This document shows positions 41,706-53,935 of a DNA stretch of 64,000 nt, one piece after another. The stretch is from Neisseria sp. Marseille-Q6792 (lineage in GTDB: Bacteria; Pseudomonadota; Gammaproteobacteria; Burkholderiales; Neisseriaceae): assembly GCF_943181435.1 (NCBI RefSeq), contig NZ_OW969598.1, positions 1,736,001-1,800,000 of the forward strand, written 5' to 3'. The position numbers were made by a program, and so were the translations under genes. The notes below the pieces were generated by a model that saw only the letters and a list, made by a program, of their open reading frames with translations, did not search any database and was not told the DNA's origin. The first letter of the stretch is position 1, and each line of letters starts with the position of its first letter.

Positions 41706-42194
41706 ATGACTAAAATAACCTTAATTGCAGCGTGTGCGGAGAATCTGTGCATTGGGGCGGGAAACGCTATGCTTTGGCATATTCCGGAAGATTTTGCATT
41801 TTTCAAAGCATATACCTTGGGGAAACCGGTGATAATGGGACGGAAAACATGGGAGTCTTTACCGGTCAAACCCCTGCCTGAAAGAAGAAACATTGTTATT
41901 AGCAGGCAGGCGGATTATTGCGCGGCAGGCGCGGAAACGGCGGCAAGTTTAGAGGCGGCATTGGCATTGTGCGCAGGCGCGGAAGAAGCCGTCATTATGG
42001 GCGGTGCGCAGATATACGCACAAGCGATGCCGTTGGCGACCGATTTGCGGATAACCGAAGTGGATTTGTCTGTGGAAGGAGATGCATTTTTCCCCGAAAT
42101 AGACCGGACGCATTGGAAAGAAGCAGAGCGGACGGAACGCCGTGTCAGCAGCAAAGGCGTTGCATATACATTCGTGCATTACCTCAAGGGATAA
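41706..42194 (+). CDS. folA: Dihydrofolate reductase
   Basis: A 162-residue DHFR. Conserved features are IAACAENLCIGAGNAMLWHIPEDFAFFK (key residues W, P, catalytic Glu/Asp position D), GKPVIMGRKTWESL, RRNIVISRQ and the NADPH block EAVIMGGAQIYAQAM. It makes tetrahydrofolate and is the trimethoprim target. Start at 41706 follows TATGGAGACG; upstream in-frame codons run through the DUS hairpin and are not part of it. Converges with the CYTH gene through a shared DUS hairpin. Confidence 0.96.
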   Translation: MTKITLIAACAENLCIGAGNAMLWHIPEDFAFFKAYTLGKPVIMGRKTWESLPVKPLPERRNIVISRQADYCAAGAETAASLEAALALCAGAEEAVIMGGAQIYAQAMPLATDLRITEVDLSVEGDAFFPEIDRTHWKEAERTERRVSSKGVAYTFVHYLKG

Positions 42195-42205
42195 CCGCAA
42201 GGCAG

Positions 42206-42239
42206 ATGCCGTCTGAAGCCGTTTCAGACGGCATTTTTC
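42206..42239. terminator. Bidirectional inverted DUS terminator, folA and CYTH gene
   Basis: ATGCCGTCTGAA at 42206-42217 and TTCAGACGGCAT at 42223-42234; the CYTH stop codon lies inside the second arm. Confidence 0.8.
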
Positions 42240-42700
42240 CAGCTTGAGAACGGGTGTTTGCTCAAGTACGCATTGGTAAACATGCCGTCTGAAGTGATTT
42301 CCCGTCCCAGCCAGTCCGGCCGGTCAAAATCGGCATTCTCGTCGGGCAACTCAATTTCCGCAACGACTAAAGGCGCGTTTTCGCCAAGAAAAACATCGAT
42401 TTCAAACAGGCTGCCGCCCCATCTGACCGGATAGCGCCATTTTTCCATTTTAAACGGGCACATCGATTCCATCATCTTTTCCGCATCTGCAAGCGGGATT
42501 TCGTATTCAAACTCACTGCGGCTGAGTTCCGAAATATAGCCTTTCAGTGTCAGCCACGCCCGTTGTCCGACAATACGGACACGGACGGTACGTTCTTTCT
42601 CGACAGAAAGATAAGCCTGTTTCAAGAGCAGCGGCTCATCGGCGTATTGATGCCATTTGTCATTTTCAATCAAAAAGCGGCGTTCGATTTCTACCGGCAT
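42224..42700 (-). CDS. CYTH-domain phosphatase/cyclase-like protein
   Basis: A 158-residue CYTH protein. The defining EIERRFL motif (ExExK-type) is at residues 3-9, with alternating charged strands RTVRVRIVGQRAWLTLKG and EFEYEIPLADAEKMM and the C-terminal EIDVFLGENAPLVVAEIELP. These tunnel-fold enzymes act on triphosphates; many bacterial single-domain members are tripolyphosphatases. I chose the ATG at 42700, preceded by GGAG at a 7-base gap, over a TTG that overlaps the hemJ stop. Second gene after hemJ. Confidence 0.88.
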   Translation of the reverse strand: MPVEIERRFLIENDKWHQYADEPLLLKQAYLSVEKERTVRVRIVGQRAWLTLKGYISELSRSEFEYEIPLADAEKMMESMCPFKMEKWRYPVRWGGSLFEIDVFLGENAPLVVAEIELPDENADFDRPDWLGREITSDGMFTNAYLSKHPFSSWKNAV

Positions 42701-42711
42701 AAGATGCTCCG

Positions 42712-43137
42712 TCAAAACGGTTTGAACACAACCAGGTAAAGCGCACCTATCATCAGCAGTACAGGGATTTCGTTAAATACGCGATACCAGCGGTGTGAGA
42801 AAGTATTGCTGTAATTCTGAAAACGACGCAGCAGCACGCCGCAATACAGCTGATAGGCCAAGAGCATCAAGCCCAAACACAGTTTGACATGTACCCAACC
42901 GCTGCCCCACCAACCGGCGGCAAACGGTATCGCCGAGCCGAACACGACCGCACCGAAACCTAAAGGGGACATAAAACGGTACAACCGCACCGCCATGCCC
43001 GACAGACGCACATACTCGGGATTGCCGCGCGGCGCACCAATCATTGCCATATTGACAAAAATCCTCGGCAGGTAAAACAGGCCGGCAAACCATGAAATAA
43101 CAAAAAACAGGTGAAACAGTTTGAACCAAGAATACAT
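42712..43137 (-). CDS. hemJ: Protoporphyrinogen IX oxidase, HemJ type
   Basis: A 141-residue membrane protein with four helices. The family start MYSWFKLFHLFFVISWFAGL contains the conserved His of helix 1, followed by FYLPRIFVNMA and, near residue 80, WVHVKLCLGLMLLAYQ with a second conserved His/Lys pair; FNEIPVLLMIGALYLVVFKP closes it. HemJ oxidises protoporphyrinogen using a bound heme. A GTG start at 43149 would add four residues. The downstream CYTH gene begins within about 12 bp. Confidence 0.88.
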   Translation of the reverse strand: MYSWFKLFHLFFVISWFAGLFYLPRIFVNMAMIGAPRGNPEYVRLSGMAVRLYRFMSPLGFGAVVFGSAIPFAAGWWGSGWVHVKLCLGLMLLAYQLYCGVLLRRFQNYSNTFSHRWYRVFNEIPVLLMIGALYLVVFKPF

Positions 43138-43253
43138 AAATGCCAGCACATCATACTGAAAAGCGGTATTGTACAGGCAAACCGCCCGTGAAACATGATA
43201 AAATAAGGCATACAGACGGATTAAATATAATCGTTATCGAAAACGGAGGCAAA

Positions 43254-43499
43254 ATGCTCAAATCCATCGAACTCAATTCACACATCCGCAACCGCCTTGC
43301 AGCATATCTGAAAGGCAGGGGCATGGATTTTCAGACGGCAATGCAGGAAGAAGAAGGCAACAAAGAAATCGCCGCCATCGTCCACAGCGGTCTGCCCACT
43401 CTGGTACGCAAACTGTATTCCGAACAAAAAATGCAGAAGTTTTTTTGGGAAAAGCGGGATTTGATTGCCGACTACATCAGCCACCGGATGCAGGGATAG
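43254..43499 (+). CDS. Small conserved hypothetical protein
   Basis: An 81-residue cytosolic protein, MLKSIELNSHIRNRLAAYLK..., helical and charged, with no motif I recognise. It has a good ribosome site (CGGAGG, 4 bases before ATG) and a DUS-derived FQTAM segment near residue 26. It stands alone between hemJ and the dRS3 array. Codon use looks like its neighbours, so it is probably real. Confidence 0.7.
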   Translation: MLKSIELNSHIRNRLAAYLKGRGMDFQTAMQEEEGNKEIAAIVHSGLPTLVRKLYSEQKMQKFFWEKRDLIADYISHRMQG

Positions 43500-43565
43500 G
43501 CGGCTGAAATCTGTTTTCAGGCAAGTGAAAAGACAATATGGCAGATTGAAATTACGCTTATCGTC

Positions 43566-44556
43566 ATTCCCGCCCGCGCGGGAATCCGATTTGTCTGGTT
43601 TCGGTTATTTTTCGTTTCGTAACTTTTGAGCCGTCATTCCCGCGCAGGCGGGAATCTGAACACGTCCGTAGGGAAATCTATATCCCGTCATTCCCACGAA
43701 AGTGGGAATCCAGGATGCAGGGGAAACTGTTTTATCTGATAAGTTTCTGCCCCGAAAGGTCTGGATTCCCGCTTTCACGGGAATGACGGCGGAGGATTTT
43801 TAGTTTTCCCGATAAATGCACATCATCCAAAATCCCGTTATTCCCACAAAAACAGAAAATCAAAAACAACAATCTGAAATTCCGTCATTCCCGCACAGGC
43901 GGGAATCCGGCTTGTTCAGTTTCGGTTCTTTTTCTCGTTTCGGGTGATTTCTAAACCGTCATTCCCGCGCAGGCGGGAACCCAGACCTTTAAACTCTGGT
44001 CATCTCCGATAAATTCTTGCGGCATTAAAATTCTAGATTCCCGCTTTCGCGGGAATGACGGCGGAGGGTTTTTAGTTTTCCCGATAAATGCACATCATCC
44101 AAAATCCCGTTATTCCCACAAAACAGAAAATCAAAAACAACAATCTGAAATTCCGTCATTCCCGCGCAGGCGGTAATCTGAACACGTCCGTAGGGAAACC
44201 TATATCCCGTCATTCCCACGAAAGTGGGAATCTAGGATGCAGGGGAAACCGTTTTATCCGATAAGTTTCCGCCCCGAAAGGTCTAGATTCCCGCTTTCGC
44301 GGGAATGACGGCAGAGGGGTTTTAGTTTTCCCGATAAATGCACATCATCCAAAATCCCGTTATTCCCACAAAACAGAAAATCAAAAACAATAATCTGAAA
44401 TTCCGTCATTCCCGCGCAGGCGGGAATCTGAACAAGTCCGTAGGGAAACCTATATCCCGTCATTCCCACGAAAGTGGGAATCCAGGATGCAGGGGGAACC
44501 GTTTTATCCGATAAGTTTCCGCCCCGAAAGGTCTGGATTCCCGCTTTCGCGGGAAT
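43566..44556. repeat. dRS3/NIME array upstream of autA
   Basis: At least thirteen dRS3 inverted repeats (ATTCCC-N8-GGGAAT), at 43566, 43636, 43690, 43765, 43887, 43961, 44037, 44158, 44212, 44287, 44408, 44462 and 44537, two of them with a base change in the last half. They bound spacers that themselves repeat: the segment beginning GTTTTTAGTTTTCCCGATAA recurs about every 250-270 bp three times. No gene lies in 43500-44659. This is a neisserial intergenic mosaic array, a hotspot for recombination and the target class of filamentous prophage. Confidence 0.95.
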
Positions 44557-44659
44557 GACGGCGGAGGGGTTTTTTGTTTTTCCTGATTTTTCATTGCGAT
44601 GTAGTGTGATGTAGCATATAATCATTATAATTTCAACACTTGACAAAGGAAAATTTCTC

Positions 44660-46797
<2,138 letters not shown>

Positions 46798-46875
46798 TGC
46801 GTCGGGAAATGTTTTGACGCACAGGCGGCACACCGATCCGAACCCTGCCGCCCCGAAGGGCGGGGCATAATGATG

Positions 46876-46939
46876 AAACCGGCGGAAAACCGCCGGTTTT
46901 TGCTGCCGTCTGAAACCCGATTCTGGCTTCAGACGGCAT
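46876..46939. terminator. Terminator after autA, then DUS half pair
   Basis: AAACCGGCGG/CCGCCGGTTTTT hairpin at 46876-46901, then GCCGTCTGAA (46904) and TTCAGACGGCAT (46928-46939) as a second hairpin. Confidence 0.88.
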
Positions 46940-47046
46940 TGTCGCGGCATCGGGCGGCAGGGTTTGGAACAGCGGCATAAAAAACTGATACAATCCGCTG
47001 GTTGATAATGGTTATTTTTTATTTTTATTTTTGTGGGAAGACATTT

Positions 47047-48480
47047 ATGCCTGCACGAAACAGATGGATGCTGCTGCTGCCTTTATTGGCAAGCGCGGCA
47101 TATGCCGAAGAAACACCGCGCGAACCGGATTTGAGAAGCCGTCCCGAGTTCAGGCTTCATGAAGCGGAGGCCAAACCGATCGACAGGGAGAAGGTACCGG
47201 GGCAGGTGCGGGAAAAAGGAAAAGTTTTGCAGATTGACGGCGAAACCCTGCTGAAAAATCCCGAATTGCTGTCCCGCGCGATGTATTCCGCAGTAGTTTC
47301 AAACAATATTGCCGGTATCCGCGTTATTTTGCCGATTTACCTACAACAGGCGCAGCAGGATAAGATGCTGGCACTTTATGCACAAGGGATTTTGGCGCAG
47401 GCAGACGGTAGGGTGAAAGAAGCGATTTCCCATTACCGGGAATTGATTGCCGCCCAACCCGACGCGCCCGCCGTCCGTATGCGTTTGGCGGCGGCATTGT
47501 TTGAAGACAGGCAGAACGAGGCGGCGGCAGACCAGTTCGACCGCCTGAAGGCGGAAAACCTGCCGCCGCAGCTTATGGAACAGGTCGAGCTGTACCGCAA
47601 GGCATTGCGCGAACGCGATGCGTGGAAGGTAAACGGCGGTTTCAGCGTTACCCGCGAACACAATATCAACCAAGCTCCGAAACAGCAGCAGTACGGCAAC
47701 TGGACTTTCCCGAAACAGGTGGACGGCACGGCGGTCAATTACCGGCTCGGCGCGGAGAAAAAATGGTCGCTGAAAAACGGCTGGTACACGACGGCGGGCG
47801 GCGACGTGTCCGGCAGGGTTTATCCGGGGAATAAGAAATTCAACGATATGACGGCAGGTGTTTCCGGCGGCATCGGTTTTGCCGACCGGCGTAAAGATGT
47901 CGGGCTGGCAGTGTTCCATGAACGCCGCACCTACGGCAACGACGCTTATTCTTACGCCAACGGCGCACGCCTTTATTTCAACCGTTGGCAAACCCCGAAA
48001 TGGCAAACGCTGTCTTCGGCGGAGTGGGGGCGTTTGAAGAATACGCGCCGGGCGCGTTCCGACAATACCCATTTGCAAATTTCCAATTCGCTGGTGTTTT
48101 ACCGGAATGCGCGCCAATATTGGACGGGCGGTTTGGATTTTTACCGCGAGCGCAACCCTGCCGACCGTGGCGACAATTTCAACCGTTACGGCCTGCGCTT
48201 TGCCTGGGGACAGGAATGGGGCGGCAGCGGCCTGTCTTCGCTGTTGCGCCTCGGCGCGGCGAAACGGCATTATGAAAAACCCGGCTTTTTCAGCGGTTTT
48301 AAAGGGGAAAGGCGCAGGGATAAAGAATTGGACACATCCTTGAGCCTTTGGCACCGGGCATTGCATTTCAAAGGCATCACGCCGCGCCTGACGCTGTCGC
48401 ACCGCGAAACGTGGAGTAACGACGTGTTCAACGAATATGAGAAAAATCGGGTGTTTGTCGAGTTTAACAAAACGTTCTGA
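47047..48480 (+). CDS. slam1: Surface lipoprotein assembly modulator Slam1
   Basis: A 477-residue outer-membrane translocon for surface lipoproteins such as TbpB and factor H binding protein. Signal peptide MLLLPLLASAAYA; an N-terminal tetratricopeptide-like helical domain to about residue 190 (LYAQGILAQADGRVKEAISH, VRMRLAAALFEDRQNEAAAD); then the 14-strand barrel domain (from WKVNGGFSVTREHNI), ending VFVEFNKTF with the terminal Phe. Start at 47047 after GGAAG; earlier in-frame codons lack this. The autA-slam1 order is the meningococcal one. No Slam substrate gene lies nearby. A Correia element follows. Confidence 0.92.
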   Translation: MPARNRWMLLLPLLASAAYAEETPREPDLRSRPEFRLHEAEAKPIDREKVPGQVREKGKVLQIDGETLLKNPELLSRAMYSAVVSNNIAGIRVILPIYLQQAQQDKMLALYAQGILAQADGRVKEAISHYRELIAAQPDAPAVRMRLAAALFEDRQNEAAADQFDRLKAENLPPQLMEQVELYRKALRERDAWKVNGGFSVTREHNINQAPKQQQYGNWTFPKQVDGTAVNYRLGAEKKWSLKNGWYTTAGGDVSGRVYPGNKKFNDMTAGVSGGIGFADRRKDVGLAVFHERRTYGNDAYSYANGARLYFNRWQTPKWQTLSSAEWGRLKNTRRARSDNTHLQISNSLVFYRNARQYWTGGLDFYRERNPADRGDNFNRYGLRFAWGQEWGGSGLSSLLRLGAAKRHYEKPGFFSGFKGERRRDKELDTSLSLWHRALHFKGITPRLTLSHRETWSNDVFNEYEKNRVFVEFNKTF

Positions 48481-48494
48481 TGTTTGGCGTGTTC

Positions 48495-48563
48495 TATAGT
48501 GGATTAACAAAAATCAGGACAAGACGAGGCAACGCCGTACTGGTTTAAAGTTAATCCACTATA
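48495..48563. repeat. Short, internally deleted Correia element (69 bp)
   Basis: TATAGTGGATTAA at 48495 and its inverse ending at 48563, with most of the core missing. It lies at the junction between the slam1 block and the miaB block. Confidence 0.9.
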
Positions 48564-48608
48564 TTTCAATCTGCTGTCAATTGAACCGGTACGCTGCAAG
48601 ACTGAAAA

Positions 48609-48640
48609 ATGCCGTCTGAAACGTTTCAGACGGCATTTTC
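48609..48640. terminator. Inverted DUS terminator between slam1 and miaB (convergent)
   Basis: ATGCCGTCTGAA at 48609-48620 and TTCAGACGGCAT at 48625-48636, then TTTT. Confidence 0.85.
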
Positions 48641-48653
48641 TCGGCGTGAGGGT

Positions 48654-49982
48654 TTAGGCTTCGACAACTTTGCCGCGCAGGGAGAAGGTGTAGGCCTCGG
48701 TGATTTCCAAATCGATCATTTGGTTAATCATGTCGGGTGTGCCGGTAAAGTTGACCACGCGGTTGTTGGCGGTACGGGCTTGCAGTTGGTCGGGGTCTTT
48801 TTTGGAGATACCTTCGACCAGGCAGCGTTGAACCGTGCCGACCATGGTTTGGTTGATGCGCGCGGTTTCGGCTTCGATGACTTCGTTCAAAGCTTCGAGG
48901 CGGCGCACTTTTTCTTCATGCGGCGTGTCGTCGTGCAGGTTGGCAGCAGGCGTGCCAGGGCGCGGACTGTAAATAAAGACGAAACTCAAGTCGAAGGCAA
49001 TGTCTTTGACCAGTTTCAAGGTTTGCTCGAACTCGCGCTCGGTCTCGCCGGGGAAGCCGACGATGAAGTCGCTGCTCAGGCACAAATCAGGGCGGATGGC
49101 ACGCAGTTTGCGGATGATGGATTTGTATTCCAAAGCGGTATAGCCGCGTTTCATCGCGCTCAATACGCGGTCGGAACCGCTTTGAATCGGCAGGTGCAGG
49201 TGGGAAACCAGCTTCGGCAGGTCGCGGTAGCACTCGATAATCGCGTCGGTAAATTCGCGCGGATGGCTGGTGGTAAAGCGCAGGCGTTCGATACCGGGGA
49301 TTTCGTGGACAATGCGCAACAAAGTGGCAAAGTCGCAGATTTCGCCGTTTTCCATTTCGCCGCGATAGGCATTGACGTTTTGGCCTAAGAGGTTGATTTC
49401 TTTAACGCCTTGTTGCGCCAAACCGGCAATCTCGGTCAATACGTCGTTGAGCGGGCGGGAGAATTCTTCGCCGCGGGTGTAAGGGACGACGCAGTAAGAG
49501 CAGTATTTGGAACAGCCTTCCATAATGGAAATGAATGCCGAACCGCCTTCTACGCGCGCAGGCGGCAGGTGGTCGAATTTTTCGATTTCGGGGAAGGAAA
49601 TATCGATTTGCGAGAGACCGGTGGTTTCTTTGTCGACGATGAGTTTGGGCAGGCGGTGCAGCGTTTGCGGGCCGAAAACCACGTCCACATACGGCGCGCG
49701 TTTGACGATGTTTTCGCCTTCTTGCGAGGCGACGCAGCCGGCAACGCCGATGATGAGGTCGGGATTTTTTTCTTTGAGCGGGCGCACGCGGCCCAAATCG
49801 GAGAAAACTTTTTCTTGCGCTTTTTCACGCACGGAACAGGTGTTGAACAAGATGATGTCGGCGTCGTCGGGCTGGGTAACCTGCTCGATGCCGCCGTGTT
49901 CTTCGGCAAGGACGGACAGCATTTTTTCGCTGTCGTACTCGTTCATTTGGCAACCGAAGGTACGGATAAATACTTTTTTCAT
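48654..49982 (-). CDS. miaB: tRNA-2-methylthio-N6-dimethylallyladenosine synthase
   Basis: A 442-residue radical-SAM methylthiotransferase. N-terminal UPF0004 domain with Cys ligands in [24 protein letters not shown] and [11 protein letters not shown]; the radical-SAM motif [15 protein letters not shown] near residue 150; and a C-terminal TRAM domain. All six cysteines are intact. It modifies A37 of tRNAs reading U-starting codons. Start at 49982 ([11 protein letters not shown]); the longer frame upstream is not translated from any good site. Several DUS copies lie in the 5' region near 50044-50071. Confidence 0.96.
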   Translation of the reverse strand: MKKVFIRTFGCQMNEYDSEKMLSVLAEEHGGIEQVTQPDDADIILFNTCSVREKAQEKVFSDLGRVRPLKEKNPDLIIGVAGCVASQEGENIVKRAPYVDVVFGPQTLHRLPKLIVDKETTGLSQIDISFPEIEKFDHLPPARVEGGSAFISIMEGCSKYCSYCVVPYTRGEEFSRPLNDVLTEIAGLAQQGVKEINLLGQNVNAYRGEMENGEICDFATLLRIVHEIPGIERLRFTTSHPREFTDAIIECYRDLPKLVSHLHLPIQSGSDRVLSAMKRGYTALEYKSIIRKLRAIRPDLCLSSDFIVGFPGETEREFEQTLKLVKDIAFDLSFVFIYSPRPGTPAANLHDDTPHEEKVRRLEALNEVIEAETARINQTMVGTVQRCLVEGISKKDPDQLQARTANNRVVNFTGTPDMINQMIDLEITEAYTFSLRGKVVEA

Positions 49983-50185
49983 GGTTTGTGTCTTTCTCAG
50001 GCAGCCGTAATTGCGGGGCTGATTGTTGTTGGAATGAAAAAATTTCAGACGGCACGACAATGCCGTCTGAAAATTGGTGCGGATTATAGCACGATGTGGG
50101 TTTTGTAAACAGAATATTGTTTTTAATATGAATTTATTCGGTTTGGACGGCTGTATAATGAAGGTTTGATTTGACGGAGATGTAT

Positions 50186-50599
50186 ATGAGACCAGTTGTA
50201 TGGGCGGCATTGCTGCTGTGTGCGTGTACCAGCAATTTCGGCGACAGGGAACATCAGTTCCTGCGTGATCAGACGGAAGAAAAAATCGCTCAGTTTGTGG
50301 TTAGGGGCAAGACGACGCGGGCGGAAGTGGAAGCGCGTTTCGGGCGGCAAAATCCGTTCGGCTGTTATGCCTATCATGAAGTCAGCCTGCCGATTTATAA
50401 TTTTTTGCCGACCAATTTCATTTATATGAAATCAGAACGCCAGCATTGGGAGTGGTGTGTGGATTACGACGGGGAGGGAGTTGTCCGGGATTACCGCTTT
50501 ACACATAAAGTGGAAAAAGACGAGCGTTCCGTCATCCGGGATACGGTTGACGTCATCCGCAAAGAAGCGGGCAAATCCTTGGCGAAACCTGAAAAATGA
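50186..50599 (+). CDS. Small lipoprotein
   Basis: A 137-residue protein with a lipoprotein signal: [16 protein letters not shown], where LCA-C fits a lipobox with Cys14 as the acylated residue. The mature part has [18 protein letters not shown], the helix-loop also seen in SmpA/BamE-like small lipoproteins, so a BamE-type fold is possible, but I cannot confirm it. Start at the ATG at 50186, 7 bases after GGAG. Divergent from miaB. DUS TTCAGACGGCAT precedes hemL downstream. Confidence 0.75.
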   Translation: MRPVVWAALLLCACTSNFGDREHQFLRDQTEEKIAQFVVRGKTTRAEVEARFGRQNPFGCYAYHEVSLPIYNFLPTNFIYMKSERQHWEWCVDYDGEGVVRDYRFTHKVEKDERSVIRDTVDVIRKEAGKSLAKPEK

Positions 50600-50662
50600 T
50601 AAAATGGGGCTTTCTGCTTCCAAGCCCGAAACCTGCCGTTCAGACGGCATTTGAGGATAAAT

Positions 50663-51946
50663 ATGAACCGTAACGAAATTTTATTCGACCGCGCCAAAGC
50701 CATCATCCCCGGCGGCGTGAATTCCCCCGTCCGCGCATTCGGCAGTGTCGGCGGCGTGCCGCGCTTTATCAAAAAAGCCGAAGGCGCGTATGTTTGGGAC
50801 GAAAACGGCACGCGCTACACCGACTATGTCGGCTCTTGGGGCCCTGCGATTGTCGGACACGCGCACCCCGAAGTCATCGAAGCCGTGCGCGAAGCTGCCT
50901 TGGGCGGTTTGTCGTTCGGCGCGCCCACCGAGGGCGAAATCGTCATCGCCGAAGAAATCGCCAAAATCATGCCGTCCGTCGAACGGCTGCGCCTTGTCAG
51001 CTCCGGCACGGAAGCGACCATGACCGCCATCCGTCTGGCACGCGGTTTTACCGGCCGCGACAAAATCATCAAGTTTGAAGGCTGCTACCACGGCCATTCC
51101 GACAGCCTGTTGGTGAAAGCAGGCAGCGGTCTGCTGACGTTTGGCAATCCTTCTTCCGCCGGTGTGCCTGCCGACTTTACCAAACATACTTTGGTACTCG
51201 AATACAACAATATCGCCCAACTGGAAGAAGCCTTTGCTCAAAGCGGCAATGACATTGCCTGTGTGATTTTGGAGCCTTTCGTCGGTAATATGAACCTTGT
51301 CCGCCCGACCGAAGCCTTCGTCAAAGCCCTGCGCGAATTGACCGAAAAACACGGCGCGGTGTTGATTTACGACGAAGTGATGACCGGTTTTCGCGTCGCA
51401 CTCGGCGGCGCACAATCGCTGCACGGCATCACGCCCGACCTGACCACGATGGGCAAAGTCATCGGCGGCGGTATGCCGCTTGCCGCGTTCGGCGGACGCA
51501 AAGACATCATGGAATGTATTTCCCCGCTGGGCGGCGTGTATCAGGCAGGCACCTTGTCGGGCAACCCGATTGCCGTTGCTGCCGGCTTGAAAACGCTGGA
51601 AATCATTCAGCGCGAAGGCTTCTATGAAAACCTGACGGCACGTACCGAACAGTTGGTTCAAGGTTTTCAGACGGCAGCGGATGCGGAGGGCATCGAGTTT
51701 GCCGCCGACAGCGTGGGCGGTATGTTCGGTCTGTATTTCGCCGCACACGCGCCGCGAAACTATGCCGATATGGCGCGTTCCAATATTGAAGGCTTCAAAC
51801 AGTTTTTCCACGGCATGCTCGACCGCGGCATTGCCTTCGGCCCGTCCGCTTATGAAGCAGGTTTCGTTTCCGCCGCGCATACGCCCGAGCTGATTGACGA
51901 AACGGTTGCGGTTGCGGTTGAAGTGTTCAAGGCGATGGCTGAATGA
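50663..51946 (+). CDS. hemL: Glutamate-1-semialdehyde 2,1-aminomutase
   Basis: A 427-residue PLP enzyme forming 5-aminolevulinate from glutamate-1-semialdehyde in the C5 heme route. The PLP-binding Lys is in [17 protein letters not shown] near 265, and the cofactor Asp region is [19 protein letters not shown]-terminal [16 protein letters not shown] is the family hallmark. GAGGA at 50653 sets the ATG at 50663. Works upstream of the HemJ step also encoded in this window. Confidence 0.97.
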   Translation: MNRNEILFDRAKAIIPGGVNSPVRAFGSVGGVPRFIKKAEGAYVWDENGTRYTDYVGSWGPAIVGHAHPEVIEAVREAALGGLSFGAPTEGEIVIAEEIAKIMPSVERLRLVSSGTEATMTAIRLARGFTGRDKIIKFEGCYHGHSDSLLVKAGSGLLTFGNPSSAGVPADFTKHTLVLEYNNIAQLEEAFAQSGNDIACVILEPFVGNMNLVRPTEAFVKALRELTEKHGAVLIYDEVMTGFRVALGGAQSLHGITPDLTTMGKVIGGGMPLAAFGGRKDIMECISPLGGVYQAGTLSGNPIAVAAGLKTLEIIQREGFYENLTARTEQLVQGFQTAADAEGIEFAADSVGGMFGLYFAAHAPRNYADMARSNIEGFKQFFHGMLDRGIAFGPSAYEAGFVSAAHTPELIDETVAVAVEVFKAMAE

Positions 51947-51995
51947 TGTTTTGACGGACAGGGTTTTTTTGTTCGATTTGTTTGGCAGATTGAAG

Positions 51996-52150
51996 TATAG
52001 TGGATTAACAAAAACCAGTACGGCGTTGCCTCGCCTTAGCTCAAAGAGAACGATTCTCTAAGGTGCTGAAGCACCGAGTGAATCGGTTCCGTACTATTTG
52101 TACTGTCTGCGGCTTCGTCGCCTTGTCCTGATTTTTGTTAATCCACTATA
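51996..52150. repeat. Full-length Correia element (155 bp)
   Basis: TATAGTGGATTAA at 51996 and its inverse ending at 52150, with the ~50-bp internal insert (AAAGAGAACGATTCTCTAAG) that carries the IHF-type site. Nearly identical to the copy at 57374. Confidence 0.95.
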
Positions 52151-52168
52151 AGAATGCACACCGTCGTC

Positions 52169-52263
52169 ATTCCCGCGCAGGCGGGAATCCAGACCTTTCA
52201 GTTTCTGTAATGATTGAAAATAACGGTAAGCCCGACCTTCCGGATTCCCGCCTGCGCGGGAAT
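52169..52263. repeat. dRS3 pair enclosing a 55-bp spacer
   Basis: ATTCCCGCGCAGGCGGGAAT at 52169-52188 and ATTCCCGCCTGCGCGGGAAT at 52244-52263, directly next to the Correia element. Confidence 0.93.
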
Positions 52264-52302
52264 GACGGGCGTGTATATTTTTGATTTCAATCTGCTGTAA
52301 AA

Positions 52303-52345
52303 ATGCCGTCTGAAATGCAAACTGCGTTTCAGACGGCATTTTTTG
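52303..52345. terminator. Inverted DUS terminator for the orn operon
   Basis: ATGCCGTCTGAA at 52303 and TTCAGACGGCAT at 52328-52339, then TTTTT; five bases past the orn stop on the minus strand. Confidence 0.8.
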
Positions 52346-52349
52346 TTTC

Positions 52350-52913
52350 TTATTCCGTATCGGGTTTGGTGGCGGAAATCAGGAAGTGTTCGCGGTAGTG
52401 GCGCATTTCTTCGATGCTTTCCAAAATGTCGTCCAATGCCTTGTGCGAACCTCGTTTGACGACGCTTTTGGCAACGGGCGGATTCCAGCGTTTGGCAAGC
52501 TCTTTGAGCGTAGAAACGTCAAGGTTGCGGTAGTGGAAGTAGTTTTCCAGTTTCGGCATATATTTGACCATAAAACGCCGGTCTTGGTGGATGGAGTTGC
52601 CGCACATCGGCGTGGCGCGTTCGGGTATCCATTCCGACATAAAGTCCAGCAGTTTCTGTTCGACTTCGGCTTCGGTATGCGACGATTCGCGTACGCGCTG
52701 TGTCAGTCCCGTCCTACCGTGTGTGGCGGTGTTCCACTCGTCCATATTGTTGAGCAGCTCGTCGCTTTGGTGGACGGCGTAAACTTCGGATTGCGCCAAT
52801 ACATTCAAATCCGAGTCGGTAATAATCATCGCGACTTCGATAATGCGGTCGGTTTCGGGATTAAGCCCCGTCATTTCCATATCGAGCCAGCAGAGGTTGT
52901 TTTTATCCTGCAT
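52350..52913 (-). CDS. orn: Oligoribonuclease
   Basis: A 187-residue DEDDh 3'-5' exonuclease that clears dinucleotides. Motifs: [20 protein letters not shown] (DE), [13 protein letters not shown] (D) and the C-terminal [11 protein letters not shown] (Hx4D). The order orn after prmA is conserved here: accB, accC, prmA, orn in one direction. Start at 52913 after GGAAAC; the frame continues upstream into prmA but the start codon context is here. Confidence 0.96.
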   Translation of the reverse strand: MQDKNNLCWLDMEMTGLNPETDRIIEVAMIITDSDLNVLAQSEVYAVHQSDELLNNMDEWNTATHGRTGLTQRVRESSHTEAEVEQKLLDFMSEWIPERATPMCGNSIHQDRRFMVKYMPKLENYFHYRNLDVSTLKELAKRWNPPVAKSVVKRGSHKALDDILESIEEMRHYREHFLISATKPDTE

Positions 52914-52930
52914 GATGTTTCCTTTGCTTG

Positions 52931-53818
52931 TCAGCGTTTTGTCCCGCTCAATCGTGCCCATCCTTCTTCGGTTTCCGCAGGATCGAGATCGAACCATTGG
53001 CTGTAAATGCCGCTGAGTTCTTCGATTTGTTCGTCCAACAAACCGGATAACACGATGCGGCCGCCTTGTTTGGTGCGGGCGGCAAGCATTTCGCCGAGCA
53101 TACGTAAAGGGTTGGCGAGGATGTTGGCGACGACTACGTCGAATTGCCTTTGAGGCAGGCCGTCGGGCAGGAAGAATTGTGCATCGACGTTGTTTTGTTC
53201 GGCGTTGTCCTTGCTGGCACGGATGGCCTGTTCGTCAATATCGACGCCGACGGCAGAACCTGCGCCGAGTTTGAGGGCGGCGATGGTCAGGATACCTGAA
53301 CCGCAGCCGTAGTCGAGGACGCTTTCGCCGTTTTTGAGTTGTGTATCCAGCCATTTGAGGCAGAGGCGCGTGGTCGGGTGGCTACCGGTGCCGAAGGCGA
53401 GGCCGGGATCGAGGCGTAGGTTGACGGCAGTGCCTTCGGGGGCTTCGTGCCAAGAGGGGGTAATCCACAGGCGTTCGGAAATTTGGATGGGGTCGAATTG
53501 CGCTTGGGTCAGGCGTACCCAGTCTTGGTCTTCGAGGGTTTCGCCGGTGTATGCCAAGTCTTTTAATCCGCATTCTTGTGCGGCGGTTTGGATGATGGAG
53601 GCGGCTTCGTCGTGTTCGCCGAACAGGGCGATGACTTTGCTCTGCTGCCAGATTTGTTCGGTCGGCATACCGGGTTCGCCAAAGATGGCTTGTTCGTTTT
53701 CGGTGCCTGCATAGGCATCTTCAATGGCGGCGGAGAGTGCGCCGTGTTCCATCAGGGTGTCGGCGAGGCGTTCGGCGACGGCATCGTTGACGTTGATGGT
53801 GATTTGTTGGTAAGGCAT
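52931..53818 (-). CDS. prmA: Ribosomal protein L11 methyltransferase
   Basis: A 295-residue SAM methyltransferase. SAM motif [20 protein letters not shown] near 164, post-motif [13 protein letters not shown], and the catalytic block [13 protein letters not shown]. The N-terminal L11-recognition domain starts [12 protein letters not shown], which fixes the start at 53818. It methylates L11 at several lysines. Its stop is 17 bp from the orn start. Confidence 0.95.
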   Translation of the reverse strand: MPYQQITINVNDAVAERLADTLMEHGALSAAIEDAYAGTENEQAIFGEPGMPTEQIWQQSKVIALFGEHDEAASIIQTAAQECGLKDLAYTGETLEDQDWVRLTQAQFDPIQISERLWITPSWHEAPEGTAVNLRLDPGLAFGTGSHPTTRLCLKWLDTQLKNGESVLDYGCGSGILTIAALKLGAGSAVGVDIDEQAIRASKDNAEQNNVDAQFFLPDGLPQRQFDVVVANILANPLRMLGEMLAARTKQGGRIVLSGLLDEQIEELSGIYSQWFDLDPAETEEGWARLSGTKR

Positions 53819-53885
53819 AGAGGGCTTTCTTAACAGACCTTCGGAATAGGGTCGTACTGTATAAGGGGATGGGTGTGTAACGGAA

Positions 53886-53923
53886 ATGCCGTCTGAAAAC
53901 GGACAAACTGTTTCAGACGGCAT
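53886..53923. terminator. Inverted DUS pair between accC and prmA
   Basis: ATGCCGTCTGAA at 53886-53897 and TTCAGACGGCAT at 53912-53923. It lies inside the apparent operon, so may be a weak terminator or an uptake site. Confidence 0.6.
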
Positions 53924-53935
53924 ATCGGGGACGGT

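Noticed and set aside
43566..44556. Possible CRISPR array from evenly spaced 20-bp palindromes
   Set aside because: The repeats are dRS3 elements, the spacers themselves repeat, and no cas gene is present.
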